A DNA stretch of 64,000 nucleotides, from positions 1-64,000 of the forward strand of contig DASWQV010000059.1 of assembly GCA_036403515.1 (NCBI GenBank). Direction: 5' to 3'. The DNA comes from VRUE01 sp036403515 (GTDB lineage Bacteria > Actinomycetota > Thermoleophilia > Solirubrobacterales > 70-9). Made by a program: the position numbers and the translations under genes. This document shows positions 25,996 to 34,268 of this stretch, in pieces; positions within the stretch are counted from its first letter, which is position 1, and each line of letters begins with the position of its first letter. The notes beneath the pieces were generated by a model. The model saw only the letters and a list, made by a program, of their open reading frames with translations, did not search any database and was not told the DNA's origin.

Positions 25996-26884
25996 GTGGG
26001 CGATCGTTCAGGCGCTGCCGGAGAAGGCGGTCGAGGTGCTCGCCTCGCTCGCCTCCCACCGGGTGCTCTCCACACCCCAGGTCGGCGCGATCCATGCGCC
26101 GCGAGCGAGCCTGCGCTGGGCGCAGCGGTTGCTGGTGCGGCTGCGCGCGGCGGGGCTCGCCGATTACGTCGAGACCGGCCACGCTCGCCGCCGCCTCTGG
26201 CACGCGAGCGAGCGCGGCGTGGCGCTGGCGCGCGAGGCCGGGACTCTTGAGGCCGATCCTCCGCCCGGCGCCGAGCTCGCCGCCGGTCCCCTGGCAGCGC
26301 ACACGCTCGCGGTCAACGAGGCGGCGATTTGCTTCCTGGGCGCAGCGGCGGAGCGCGGCGACGATTTCGGCCCGCTCGCCTGGCGCCATGAGGTCTTCCA
26401 TCCGCTCTCCCGCGCGCGCGGCAAGCGCAGGCGCTCGCTGGTCGCCGACGCCGTCTTCACCTACCTGCGCCAAGACGGTGAGGAGATCGCGATCGAGCAG
26501 CGCTTCCTCGAGGTCGACCGCGCGACGCTCTCCGTCGACCGGCTCGCCGCCGAGCTGGCCCGCTACGCGGAGCTTTACCGGGCCAAGGAGGCCAAAGCGA
26601 CCGAGCCGCTGTGGCGAGCGCGCTACCCGGTCTTCCCGCCTGTCCTCTGCGCGCTTGCCGGCGCCCCGGAGCGGGCGCTCTCGCGTCGCCGATCCACCGC
26701 ATCTCTGCTGCTCGCGGGCGACCCGTTGCTCTCGCGCACACCCGAGGTCGCGATCTCGATCTGCCTGCTGGAGGACTTGCGCCGCGTGGGCCCCTACGCG
26801 CCGGTCTTCCGCGACGTGCGCGATCCCGGTCGGCCGGTCGACTGGCTCGGCAACCCGGCCGAGCGGGGAGGGGCCACCCGATGA
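25988..26884 (+). CDS. Replication-relaxation family protein, candidate relaxase
   Basis: 298 residues, ATG 25988 within the end of the ATPase gene. An N-terminal winged helix (VLASLASHRVLSTPQVGAIH, then RLLVRLRAAGLADYVE) is followed by an alpha/beta domain with HTLAVNEAAICFL and VADAVFTYL ending in EQRFLEVDRATLSVDRLAAE, the hallmark of the Replic_Relax family (PF13814) found in actinobacterial plasmids and ICEs. The D..F....E.D pattern resembles a restriction-like nuclease core. Next to the coupling ATPase and with no classical MOB relaxase in the window, it is the best candidate for initiating transfer. Confidence 0.75.
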   Translation: MAEWAIVQALPEKAVEVLASLASHRVLSTPQVGAIHAPRASLRWAQRLLVRLRAAGLADYVETGHARRRLWHASERGVALAREAGTLEADPPPGAELAAGPLAAHTLAVNEAAICFLGAAAERGDDFGPLAWRHEVFHPLSRARGKRRRSLVADAVFTYLRQDGEEIAIEQRFLEVDRATLSVDRLAAELARYAELYRAKEAKATEPLWRARYPVFPPVLCALAGAPERALSRRRSTASLLLAGDPLLSRTPEVAISICLLEDLRRVGPYAPVFRDVRDPGRPVDWLGNPAERGGATR

Positions 26885-27963
26885 GCGCGGCGAAAGCTAG
26901 CCGGCGCAGCAGCCGCTCCCGAGCCGGCGGCGCGCGCAACGGCGCGCGCCTGCTCGAAGGCGACTGCCTGGAGGTGCTTGGCACGCTTGAGCCCGAAAGC
27001 GTCGATGCGATCGTCACCGACCCGCCTTACGGGATCGGCTTCCAGCACGAGCGCTGGGACTCGGCAGCGATCCGCGAGGCCGCGGCCAAGGCAGGGCACG
27101 ACCGGCTGAACCCAAACGAGGCGTTCGAGGCCTGGTGTCGGATCTGGGCGGGGGAGTGCCGGCGGGTGATGAAGCCCGGGGCGTTCCTCGCCGCCTTCGG
27201 CTCGCCGCGCACCTACCACCGGCTCGCCTGCGGCGTCGAGGACGCGGGCCTTGAGGTTCGCGACGCGCTGATGTGGCTCTACGCCGAGGGGATGCCTAAG
27301 TTTGGGCGGTACTACCCGGGCGGACGGGCGACGACGCTAAAGCCCGCCTTCGAGCCGATCGTGCTGGCTCGCCGCGAGCTGGACGGGACGACTGAAGAGA
27401 CGATCGTCCGCCACGGGACCGGGGCTCTGAACGTCGAGACATGTCGGGTTGAGGGTCGCCTTCCGGCTAACGTGATCCTGGGCCATAACCCCGGCTGCGA
27501 GGAGGGGAGATGCGAGCCGGGCTGTCCCGTCGCTGCAGCCGACCACTGCACGGGCGAAGGTCGCTCGCGGCTTGCGCCGAGTCGCTTCCTCTACTGCCCG
27601 AAGGCAAGCAGATCGGAGCGTGATGCGGGCTGCGAGCAACTGCCTGCGCGCGCCCTCGATCTCTTCCCAAAAGCCCAGCGAGAGAAGAAGCCGGACGTTC
27701 GCAATCCCCACCCAACCGTGAAGCCACTGGAGCTGATGCGCTGGCTGGTGCGGCTGCTCTGCCCACCCGGCGGCCTCGTGCTCGACCCCACAGTCGGCTC
27801 GGGTACTACCGGAGCGGCGGCTGTGCTGGAGGGCCGGCGCTTCCTTGGCATCGAGCTCGAACCCCCATACATGGAGATCGCCGCGGCGCGCATCTCCCAC
27901 CACGCCCGGCGCTCTCCAGGCAGGCCGAAGGTGAGCCGAGTCCCTTTCGGGAGGCGGCGGTGA
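26881..27963 (+). CDS. DNA N4-cytosine/N6-adenine methyltransferase, phage type
   Basis: 360 residues from ATG 26881 (ATGA overlap). The DPPY catalytic motif (VDAIVTDPPYGIGF, about residue 45) comes first and the SAM-binding block LDPTVGSGTTGAAAVLEG near the C-terminus, the beta-class order. The middle insert has a cysteine/histidine cluster (GHNPGCEEGRCEPGCPVAAA) often seen in phage methylases of this kind. It is the third methyltransferase of the element and has no cognate endonuclease nearby; protection of the transferred DNA is the likely role. Confidence 0.85.
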   Translation: MSAAKASRRSSRSRAGGARNGARLLEGDCLEVLGTLEPESVDAIVTDPPYGIGFQHERWDSAAIREAAAKAGHDRLNPNEAFEAWCRIWAGECRRVMKPGAFLAAFGSPRTYHRLACGVEDAGLEVRDALMWLYAEGMPKFGRYYPGGRATTLKPAFEPIVLARRELDGTTEETIVRHGTGALNVETCRVEGRLPANVILGHNPGCEEGRCEPGCPVAAADHCTGEGRSRLAPSRFLYCPKASRSERDAGCEQLPARALDLFPKAQREKKPDVRNPHPTVKPLELMRWLVRLLCPPGGLVLDPTVGSGTTGAAAVLEGRRFLGIELEPPYMEIAAARISHHARRSPGRPKVSRVPFGRRR

Positions 27964-28421
27964 GCGCCGATCCTCCGGCCAACGGGGAGGGCGAGGTTCG
28001 GCTCGACGCCGACTCGATCGACGCGCTCGCGCGCCGGCTCGCGGGGCTGTTGGCCGAGAGCACAGCCGAGCCGCCCGAGCGCGGCCTGATCTCCGCCGCG
28101 AAGGTCGCCGAACGCTGGGGCGTCAGCCGCCGCTGGGTGTACGAACAGGCCGAGCGGCTCGGCGCACGGCGGCTTGGCGCGGGCTCACGGCCGCGGCTGC
28201 GCTTCGATCCCGACGAGGTCGCCGAGCAGATCGGCGAGCCGCCTTTCAGTCGTGCCGCCCGCCCCGATGTGCGGCGATCGGCGGGGATTAGCGGCGATTG
28301 CGGAGCCGACTCGCTTTCCAGGCGACGCAGAGCTATGGTCGGTCGGCAATCGAAAAAGCGGCCGGGGCGGCGCTGTAACGCCCCCCGGCCCGGCGCCGAA
28401 GGAGGGCCTTCGGCACGATGA
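27960..28421 (+). CDS. Excisionase-like helix-turn-helix protein
   Basis: 153 residues, start overlapping the previous stop. Residues about 45-85 (ISAAKVAERWGVSRRWVYEQ through RLRFDPDEVAEQIG) form the MerR-type winged helix of excisionases and DNA-binding Xis-like proteins. The C-terminal 65 residues are basic and low in complexity. It lies directly before the integrase, so it is the likely recombination directionality factor. Confidence 0.7.
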   Translation: MSADPPANGEGEVRLDADSIDALARRLAGLLAESTAEPPERGLISAAKVAERWGVSRRWVYEQAERLGARRLGAGSRPRLRFDPDEVAEQIGEPPFSRAARPDVRRSAGISGDCGADSLSRRRRAMVGRQSKKRPGRRCNAPRPGAEGGPSAR

Positions 28422-28491
28422 GAAGCCTAGCCCCGCCAGGTTGTCTCGTTGCCGACCCTCCCATCGCTGTCGGAACGCGAGGAGGGCTGTG

Positions 28492-30129
28492 ATGGCTAGG
28501 AAGAGCAAGGGCGAAGTGCTGGAGCGGCCCTGGAAGCGCGGGCGCGGCTACGCGCTTCGCTTCTGGGTCAAGGGCCAGCGCGAATACCTGACGCTCGGCT
28601 CCGAGCGGGACGGCTGGACGCGAGAGCGGGCCGAGGAAGCGCTAGCCGACATTCTCGCCGAAGTCCGCCTTGGCATCTGGGTGCGGCCGAAGAAGAGGCG
28701 CCGCGAGCAGAGCGAGCTCGAGGAGGACAGTGAAGCGCCGATCTTCGGCCCCTTCGCTCGCCGTCTCGTCGCCACACGCGAGGGCAAGATCAGCAAGAGA
28801 CAGCACGACTACGAAGAATGGGGACTCAAGCATCTCCTCCCGTTCTTCGGCGATTGGCCGCTGGCCGAGATCGACATTCAGGCGGTCGACGTATATGTCC
28901 ATCACAAGGTGGAGGAGAGCGACAGGCGACGGCGCGCGATCGAGCGGCGCAAGCCTCAGCGCAACGCGCGCGGCCGAATCCTCAAGCCGCTTTGTCCCTC
29001 CTCGGTCAACAAGACGATCGACGTTCTGCAATGGGTGCTGTCGGTTGCCTTGGAGTACAAGCACATCGCCGAGAACCCGGCGGCGGGACCGCGGCGCCGA
29101 TTGACGGTGCCCGACAAGCCGCCGGTCCACCTCGATACGGCCGAGCAGATCGAGGCGCTGCTCGATGCCGCCGCGGAACTGGACCGCGACCTGACGTTCA
29201 AGCTGAGCGAACGACAGGCGGTTGTCGCCACGCTCGTCCTCGCCGGCCCGCGCGCCATCGAGCTGGGCCACATGCTCTGGCGCGACGTTGACCTTGCCAA
29301 CGGCAGGCTCTTCGTCGGCCGCTCGAAGACGAAGGCCGGGCTGAGGGAGATCAAGATGCTGCCCGTCCTGCGCGACGTCCTCGCCGCCCACAAGGCGCAG
29401 ACCCCGCGAAACGGCTCCGACCACCTCGTCTTTCCGACCGAAACCGGCGGGTGGCGCGACAAGGACAATCTTCGAAACCGGGTTCTCCTCAAGGTTTTTG
29501 ACCGCGCGAACGAGCTGCTGGAGGAGCAGGGCCGGGTGCCGCTGCCGAAGGGATTGACCGCGCACAAGCTGCGACATACTTTCGCCTCGGTCCTGGTCGC
29601 CTGCGGGGAGGACCCGACCTCGGTGATGCACCAGCTCGGCCACACCGACCCCGCTTTCACCCTGCGCGTCTACACGCACCTGATGAGCCGCGAGCCTGGA
29701 GAGCGCGCCCGGCTGAAGGCGCTGGTCAACGGGGAACGGGTTGTCGCCGTCCCGCCGCCGGGAGCAGCGGTCCGCGTCCTGGCATGCACCGCATACGAGT
29801 TGCCGATCTTGCGGGCATTGCATGAGCGGGGAGGCTCCGCGAGGCGCGGCGAGGTTCGCGCCACCGTCCTCTCTGAAGTGGCGGGCTTGCTCGGCGAGTT
29901 GGACCGCGAGATGCTGCCGAGCGGAGAACCCCGCTGGGAGGCTCGTTTCGACAAGGCGCGTTCGAACTTGCGCGAGCAGGGCTACCTCGGCGCAAACTCG
30001 CCCCGAGGAGTATGGGAGATGGCCGAAGCCGGCATTGAACGGCTGGGAGAGAGGACAGGCACCGTCCAGCGCCTCGCGCCTTTGAGCGAGCACAGGCGGC
30101 CAGTCGATTCGGAGGCAATCGCAGCATGA
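28492..30129 (+). CDS. int: Tyrosine integrase with C-terminal Mrr_N-like winged helix
   Basis: 545 residues from ATG 28492 behind GAGGAGGG (28479-28486). An N-terminal arm-binding region and SAM-like domain precede the catalytic domain with Arg254 (AGPRAIELGH), His358 and Arg361 (HKLRHTF), His384 (LGHTD) and the nucleophile Tyr394 (VYTHL), all intact. Residues about 425-525 are extra: YELPILRALHERGGSARRGE to RGVWEMAEAGIERLGER, matching the winged helix at the N-terminus of Mrr-type proteins and closely resembling the protein at 30416-30931. The integrase lies in mid-element, 12 kb from the tRNA. ATGA overlap downstream. Confidence 0.85.
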   Translation: MARKSKGEVLERPWKRGRGYALRFWVKGQREYLTLGSERDGWTRERAEEALADILAEVRLGIWVRPKKRRREQSELEEDSEAPIFGPFARRLVATREGKISKRQHDYEEWGLKHLLPFFGDWPLAEIDIQAVDVYVHHKVEESDRRRRAIERRKPQRNARGRILKPLCPSSVNKTIDVLQWVLSVALEYKHIAENPAAGPRRRLTVPDKPPVHLDTAEQIEALLDAAAELDRDLTFKLSERQAVVATLVLAGPRAIELGHMLWRDVDLANGRLFVGRSKTKAGLREIKMLPVLRDVLAAHKAQTPRNGSDHLVFPTETGGWRDKDNLRNRVLLKVFDRANELLEEQGRVPLPKGLTAHKLRHTFASVLVACGEDPTSVMHQLGHTDPAFTLRVYTHLMSREPGERARLKALVNGERVVAVPPPGAAVRVLACTAYELPILRALHERGGSARRGEVRATVLSEVAGLLGELDREMLPSGEPRWEARFDKARSNLREQGYLGANSPRGVWEMAEAGIERLGERTGTVQRLAPLSEHRRPVDSEAIAA

Positions 30130-30419
30130 ATGCCTCCGAAGATCTCCGCTGGCTCGGCCGCGACGACGCGATCCCCGCCAGGGTTCTTCGCGACTTCCTC
30201 CTGCAGGCGCTTCGCCATGACGCGATCGCCGACGTGCTGATCGAACGCATGGCGTCGCGAGCCGAGGCCGGGCGGCTCAACGTGAAGGGACTTTCGGCAT
30301 TGCTGCCCGAGCTGATCGACGACGTCCTTGGCGTTTCGAGTAACGAGGACTGGCTGGCAATCGCCGACGTGCTGATCGAAGACTCGCGCGAGGCCCTCTT
30401 GGAGGAGGCCGAAACATGA
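30126..30419 (+). CDS. Small helical protein, paralogue of 31257-31619
   Basis: 97 residues, coupled to the integrase by ATGA. It is acidic and helical, with the core LRDFLLQALRHDAIADVLIE and EDWLAIADVLIEDSREALLE. The same core recurs in the product of 31257 (LRGFLKRALEDDAVADPVNE and EDWQAVADELIAEAREID), so the two are paralogues separated by two genes. I do not recognise the family. Being tied to the integrase suggests a regulatory or DNA-processing accessory role. Confidence 0.55.
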   Translation: MNASEDLRWLGRDDAIPARVLRDFLLQALRHDAIADVLIERMASRAEAGRLNVKGLSALLPELIDDVLGVSSNEDWLAIADVLIEDSREALLEEAET

Positions 30420-30931
30420 GCCCGCAATGGATCGAGGTAGACGACGAGGTGATGGCGAAGGTGCAGGCTCAGGCCAAGCCGTTTGTTGACAGCCCCAACG
30501 ACGCCCTCCGGCGGCTCATTGGTCTCGGGTCGGCGAGCGATGCGAGCTGCGCTTCGCGTCCATCGGCCAAGCCACCAGCGATGCGGCCGGCCCGCTTGCA
30601 GGCCGGCGACCTGTTGCCGATGGCCGAGTACCCGCTCCCCCTTTTGCGCGCGCTTTCCCAGCTCGGAGGATCGGCGCCACGCTGGCAGGTGAAGGACACG
30701 GTTGAGAGATTGCTCGCCGGGAAGCTCACAGAGCTCGATCGCCAGCCGCTCCAAAGCGGAGAGGTGCGCTGGGGGAACCGGCTCGGCTTCGCGCGCCTCA
30801 GAGCCATCGAGGCCGGCCACATGCGCTCGGATTCCCGTCGCGGCCTGTGGGAGCTGACCGACGCTGGCATCGAGGAGCTGGGGCGGCTCGAGGCAGAGGC
30901 ACAGAAACCAGAAAGGGAGGCATCGCCATGA
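30416..30931 (+). CDS. Mrr_N winged-helix protein with SeqA-like N-terminus
   Basis: 171 residues. The start (IEVDDEVMAKVQ and SPNDALRRLIG) resembles the ribbon-helix-helix-like N-terminus of SeqA. Residues about 68-160 (YPLPLLRALSQLGGSAPRWQ to RGLWELTDAGIEELGRLE) form an Mrr_N-type winged helix that aligns over its whole length with the tail of the integrase 300 bases upstream. No nuclease domain follows, so it is a DNA-binding protein and not a restriction enzyme. ATGA overlaps on both sides. Confidence 0.6.
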   Translation: MSPQWIEVDDEVMAKVQAQAKPFVDSPNDALRRLIGLGSASDASCASRPSAKPPAMRPARLQAGDLLPMAEYPLPLLRALSQLGGSAPRWQVKDTVERLLAGKLTELDRQPLQSGEVRWGNRLGFARLRAIEAGHMRSDSRRGLWELTDAGIEELGRLEAEAQKPEREASP

Positions 30932-31260
30932 ACGTCCTGACTTTCGGCATCGCAGTTCTCGGCGCGCTGTTGGCGCTGTGGCTGCTCGGAGGTGTGCTGC
31001 TGCGAATCGGCGGCCTACTCCTAGTGCTTGCCGGTGGCTTTGGCATCGGTCTCCAGCACGACGCCAACGGGCTTTTCGTCCTCGCGATCGGCGCGTTGCT
31101 CTGGCTCGCCGGTCACTGGCACTACGCGCTTCGACACCACGAATACAAGAGCCCGCTGGCCGGCTACGTCTTCGGCTGCTGGGCGCCCGAGTGGCTCGAC
31201 CCGACCCGCGATTGGGCGATCCCCGTGGCCGACGGCGAGGCAGAGAGGAGGACCCCATGA
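30928..31260 (+). CDS. Small membrane protein
   Basis: 110 residues from ATG 30928 (ATGA overlap with the preceding gene). Two or three hydrophobic helices fill the N-terminal 70 residues (LTFGIAVLGALLALWLLGG, LRIGGLLLVLAGGFGIGL, LFVLAIGALLWLAGHW), followed by a short polar tail (LDPTRDWAIPVADGEAE). No family recognised. Confidence 0.55.
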   Translation: MNVLTFGIAVLGALLALWLLGGVLLRIGGLLLVLAGGFGIGLQHDANGLFVLAIGALLWLAGHWHYALRHHEYKSPLAGYVFGCWAPEWLDPTRDWAIPVADGEAERRTP

Positions 31261-31619
31261 GAACCACCAGCGTCGCCAAGAGCGTTCGGCGTTGCCGCAG
31301 GCGCCGGCAGGGCCACCGTCGGCCGGCACCGTCCCCGGTGCCTGTGCGCGAGGAGCGGAGGACCGAGCAGGGCAACCGGATCGATGTCGTCCTGCTCCGC
31401 GGTTTCCTCAAGCGCGCGCTGGAAGACGACGCCGTTGCCGACCCCGTCAACGAGTTGATCTTCGAGCACGTCGTGGCCGGTCGTTACCACCCCTCCGTCG
31501 TGGCCGAAAGCCTTCCCGCCTACATCGCGGAGATCCTCGGCGCCGCAAGGTGCGAGGACTGGCAGGCGGTGGCTGACGAGCTGATCGCCGAGGCGCGGGA
31601 AATAGACGGGGAGGCGTAG
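31257..31619 (+). CDS. Small helical protein, paralogue of 30126-30419
   Basis: 120 residues from ATG 31257 (ATGA overlap). A very basic N-terminal 40 residues (SVAKSVRRCRRRRQGHRR) is joined to the helical domain shared with the product of 30126, ending CEDWQAVADELIAEAREIDG. The basic extension could bind nucleic acid. The two copies have diverged well beyond recent duplication. Confidence 0.5.
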   Translation: MRTTSVAKSVRRCRRRRQGHRRPAPSPVPVREERRTEQGNRIDVVLLRGFLKRALEDDAVADPVNELIFEHVVAGRYHPSVVAESLPAYIAEILGAARCEDWQAVADELIAEAREIDGEA

Positions 31620-31625
31620 GAGGCG

Positions 31626-32198
31626 ATGCGCGAGTTCGTCCTCTACGCTCCGCGCGGTGGCTATAGCGCGACCGCCGACATCGCCCGCGGCTCCGCGATC
31701 GTAGGAGTGCCGCGAGCCGAGGCGGCCGAGGTCGACGTTTACTTCGAGGGAGCGATTTCGGCCAGGAGAACATGCGCACGCTCGCCGACCGCGCCACGCA
31801 CGCGGCTGGGCGGATGGCCGAGCGATACGCCACCTCTGCGATGCGAATCGTCCCGCGCGATGCCCTGACGGCGGTTGGAACCTTTGACCTCCCGCAAGGA
31901 TTAATCACCCTCACCGGCTCCGATTCAGAGCGCGCTGTCGCGGTCTGGCTCGGCACGCCGCGGCTTGACCCCGCGGAGCTACGGCAGGGAGGGGGAGGGC
32001 GGCGCACAGCGGCCCACGCAGCCTTTCGTGCCGGACGTGCCCGTCACCGTCACTCATTCGCTGGGAGAGGCGCTGATCGAGCGCGCCGGCATCCGTCGCG
32101 ATCGCCACGGCGCCTGGGTCGGCCCTGACGGGCGGCGAACTTCCGCCATCGCCCAGGCGCTGATCTGGGCGCTGGTGGCGCTCGCCTCGGAGGGCTGA
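31626..32198 (+). pseudogene. Frame-disrupted accessory gene, last of the operon chain
   Basis: The ATG at 31626 has a strong TAGGAGG (31617-31623) and begins MREFVLYAPRGGYSATADIA. Around 31752-31760 the coding signal jumps frame: the natural continuation FGQENMRTLADRATHAAGRM is one base out of phase. At the G-rich run 31987-31998 it returns to the first frame and ends VTHSLGEALIERAGIRRDRH to ALVALASEG at 32198. The intact protein would be about 190 residues of unknown family. Two compensating shifts suggest either decay or sequencing error in this stretch. Confidence 0.45.
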
Positions 32199-32292
32199 GG
32201 GATTTCCAATTGGTCGCGATTCCCCCGCGTCGCGCCGGTCGCCGAATCGAGACAAGTCTGAACCTTCTGGTCGGGACACTATTCTCCGTTTC

Positions 32293-32898
32293 GTGGGCAG
32301 GCCGAGGATCAGGGGTGCGCTGGCGTTGCTGCTCGCCCTCGTGGCGGGATGCGCCGCCGCCAGTCCGAGTTCTGCCAAGGGGCAGCAGGCCGGGTGCATC
32401 CATCACCAAGAGAACCAACTCGCATCTGGACCGAGTATGGGAACAAAGCCGTGGACGATCTCGGCCTCTGTTCACAACAACGGCAGCTGCAATAGATGGT
32501 TCTTTGAAGTGGGCGTTTCCCCCTTCGGGACGAGGGCCGGGAGCTGGAGGTCTGGCTGGAGCATTCCGGCCGGTGGCTCGCTCCCCGGAAAGTTCAGAAT
32601 CGCAGCCGCTGATGGGGCCGGTGACGGGCGCGAGGTGTTCGGCGGAATCGTTGCCGTCCGAGTCAGCACGATCGAGCTGACGACGAGTAGAGGCTGGCAT
32701 ATCGAGATCCACCCGAAGCTGCCGCCGAAGCGCTTGCGACACCTCGCGTGGCTCAGCAACGTGCGCTACTTCCTCCGCTACTACCCAGGTCACCAGTACG
32801 CGAAGACGGCCAGTCTCTCGGCCTCGGATGGCCACCTGATCTACCAGGCACACCGCAAAGAAGAAGGCAGCTTCGAAGGTCCCTGCTGCTTCGAGTGA
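32293..32898 (+). CDS. Putative lipoprotein, unknown function
   Basis: 201 residues from GTG 32293. The N-terminus (GRPRIRGALALLLALVAGC) ends in a lipobox with Cys at about residue 20. The mature part is beta-rich with three further cysteine sites (GCIHHQ, NGSCNRW, GPCCFE). A TATTCT box at 32280-32285, eight bases before the GTG, suggests its own promoter with a leaderless message. No family recognised. Confidence 0.5.
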   Translation: MGRPRIRGALALLLALVAGCAAASPSSAKGQQAGCIHHQENQLASGPSMGTKPWTISASVHNNGSCNRWFFEVGVSPFGTRAGSWRSGWSIPAGGSLPGKFRIAAADGAGDGREVFGGIVAVRVSTIELTTSRGWHIEIHPKLPPKRLRHLAWLSNVRYFLRYYPGHQYAKTASLSASDGHLIYQAHRKEEGSFEGPCCFE

Positions 32899-33056
32899 CC
32901 CGACCCCAATCCCTGATGGGCATTTCTTGCCTTGGCGCTGCTTCCTGGGTCTGTTCACCATGCGCCGTGAGATAGAAGCTCGACAGGACATAAGCTCCGT
33001 CTGATCCTTGGCCTTTCTGACGGCCTGCGTGACTCACGGCGGCATAGAGTTCAGGC

Positions 33057-34265
33057 ATGGGAATGCAGGGGGCGATTTTTGGGAACGTTCAAGTGGGCGC
33101 GGCGCCTGTCGACCGCGCGCCGCCTTCAAGGCCGGGCGCAAGGGTTGAGGCGACGGCGGGTCGGCCGATAACGCCGTGGCGATCGACGACCCGCCGTTTC
33201 CACACGCAGCCTGGAAGCTGGGATGAGGAGCGGATCATGGGGGCGCTGCGGGAATGGACTCACGAGGTCGGTATGCCGCCCAAGTCCTGGGAGTGGTGCC
33301 CTGGATCGGCGCGCCCAGCAGGGCTCATGGGGCCGGAGGAGTCGAAGTGGGAGCGCGAGCACCCGCGCTGGCCCGGCAACACGACGGTCTACCGCTACTT
33401 CGACTCCTGGGCAGCGGCGCTCGAAGCCGCCCGGATCAAGCCCGTGTGCCGGGCGGGGCCGGAGACACTGGTCGAGCGCGTTGAGGCCGCGCGGCGGATG
33501 CACGCGGCGGGCGAGAGTAACCGCGCGATCGCCGACACGCTCGGCGTTAGGCCGGAGACCGTCAGTCGCTACCTGAAGGCTCACCTTTGCCGGGAATGCG
33601 CCGGGCCTGTCGTCGGCGAGGCGAAGCTCTGTCACGTCTGCGCGGCCAGAAACGGCAACCCGAACGCTGGAGCGAGGGGGAGGAGGTGATCGCCGCGGTG
33701 CGCCAGAGGGTTCGGTTCGGAGGCCGGGCGCCTACCTCCAAAGACTGGCGACCTGTCCGCTTCGGCGGCGCGGCGAGGTGGGAGGCGGAGTTTGGCGACT
33801 GGCCTCCGGCGAGCATCGGCAGGATCGTGTTCGGCAGCTGGAGCAAGTTGCTCGAAGCGGCGGAAGTGGGCGTCAAACAAGCCGAGCTGGACCCCGGAGG
33901 AGATCCTCGTCGCTTTGCGCGCCTACGCGGCCGAGTTCGGCGAGACGCCGGCAAAGCAGGAGCTCGAATGGCCACCCACCGGCTATCCCTCCTCGCGCAC
34001 CGTGAGGCGTCACTTCGGCTCGTTCACCGCCGGTCTGAAGGCGGCCGGCCTACAACCGCGCGAAAAGCGCTGGAGTGAGGAGGCGATCATCGAGGCGATG
34101 CGCGAGTTCGAGCGCGAAACAGACTTCTGGCCGCGCTCTTCGGACTGGACCGTGGCCTGTGAGGATTGGCCCTCGGCGAGCACCGTCTACCTCCGCTTCG
34201 GAATCTGGCAGGTCGCCTTGGACAAGGCGATGAGTGATGTCAATTGGGCGATGGGGGAGGCGTAG
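33057..34265 (+). pseudogene. Homing-endonuclease-type repeat protein gene with two frameshifts
   Basis: Four units of the HNH-associated repeat (W..e.I..a...w....g..P....W, then Y..F.SW..Al.AA) are present but in two frames. Unit 1 (SWDEERIMGALREWTHEVGM), a helix-turn-helix (ESNRAIADTLGVRPETVSRY) and a zinc ribbon (CREC...CHVC) are in one frame to about 33655. Unit 2 (RWSEGEEVIAAVRQRVRFGG) is shifted by one base until about 33885. Units 3 and 4 (WTPEEILVALRAYAAEFGET and RWSEEAIIEAMREFERETDF) return to the first frame. Such repeats bind DNA in homing-type proteins; no HNH nuclease core is left. As it stands the gene makes fragments. Confidence 0.6.
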
Positions 34266-34268
34266 GCC

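Noticed and set aside
30416..30931. Mrr restriction endonuclease
   Set aside because: Only the N-terminal winged helix is present; the nuclease domain with its D-(Q/E)xK residues is absent.
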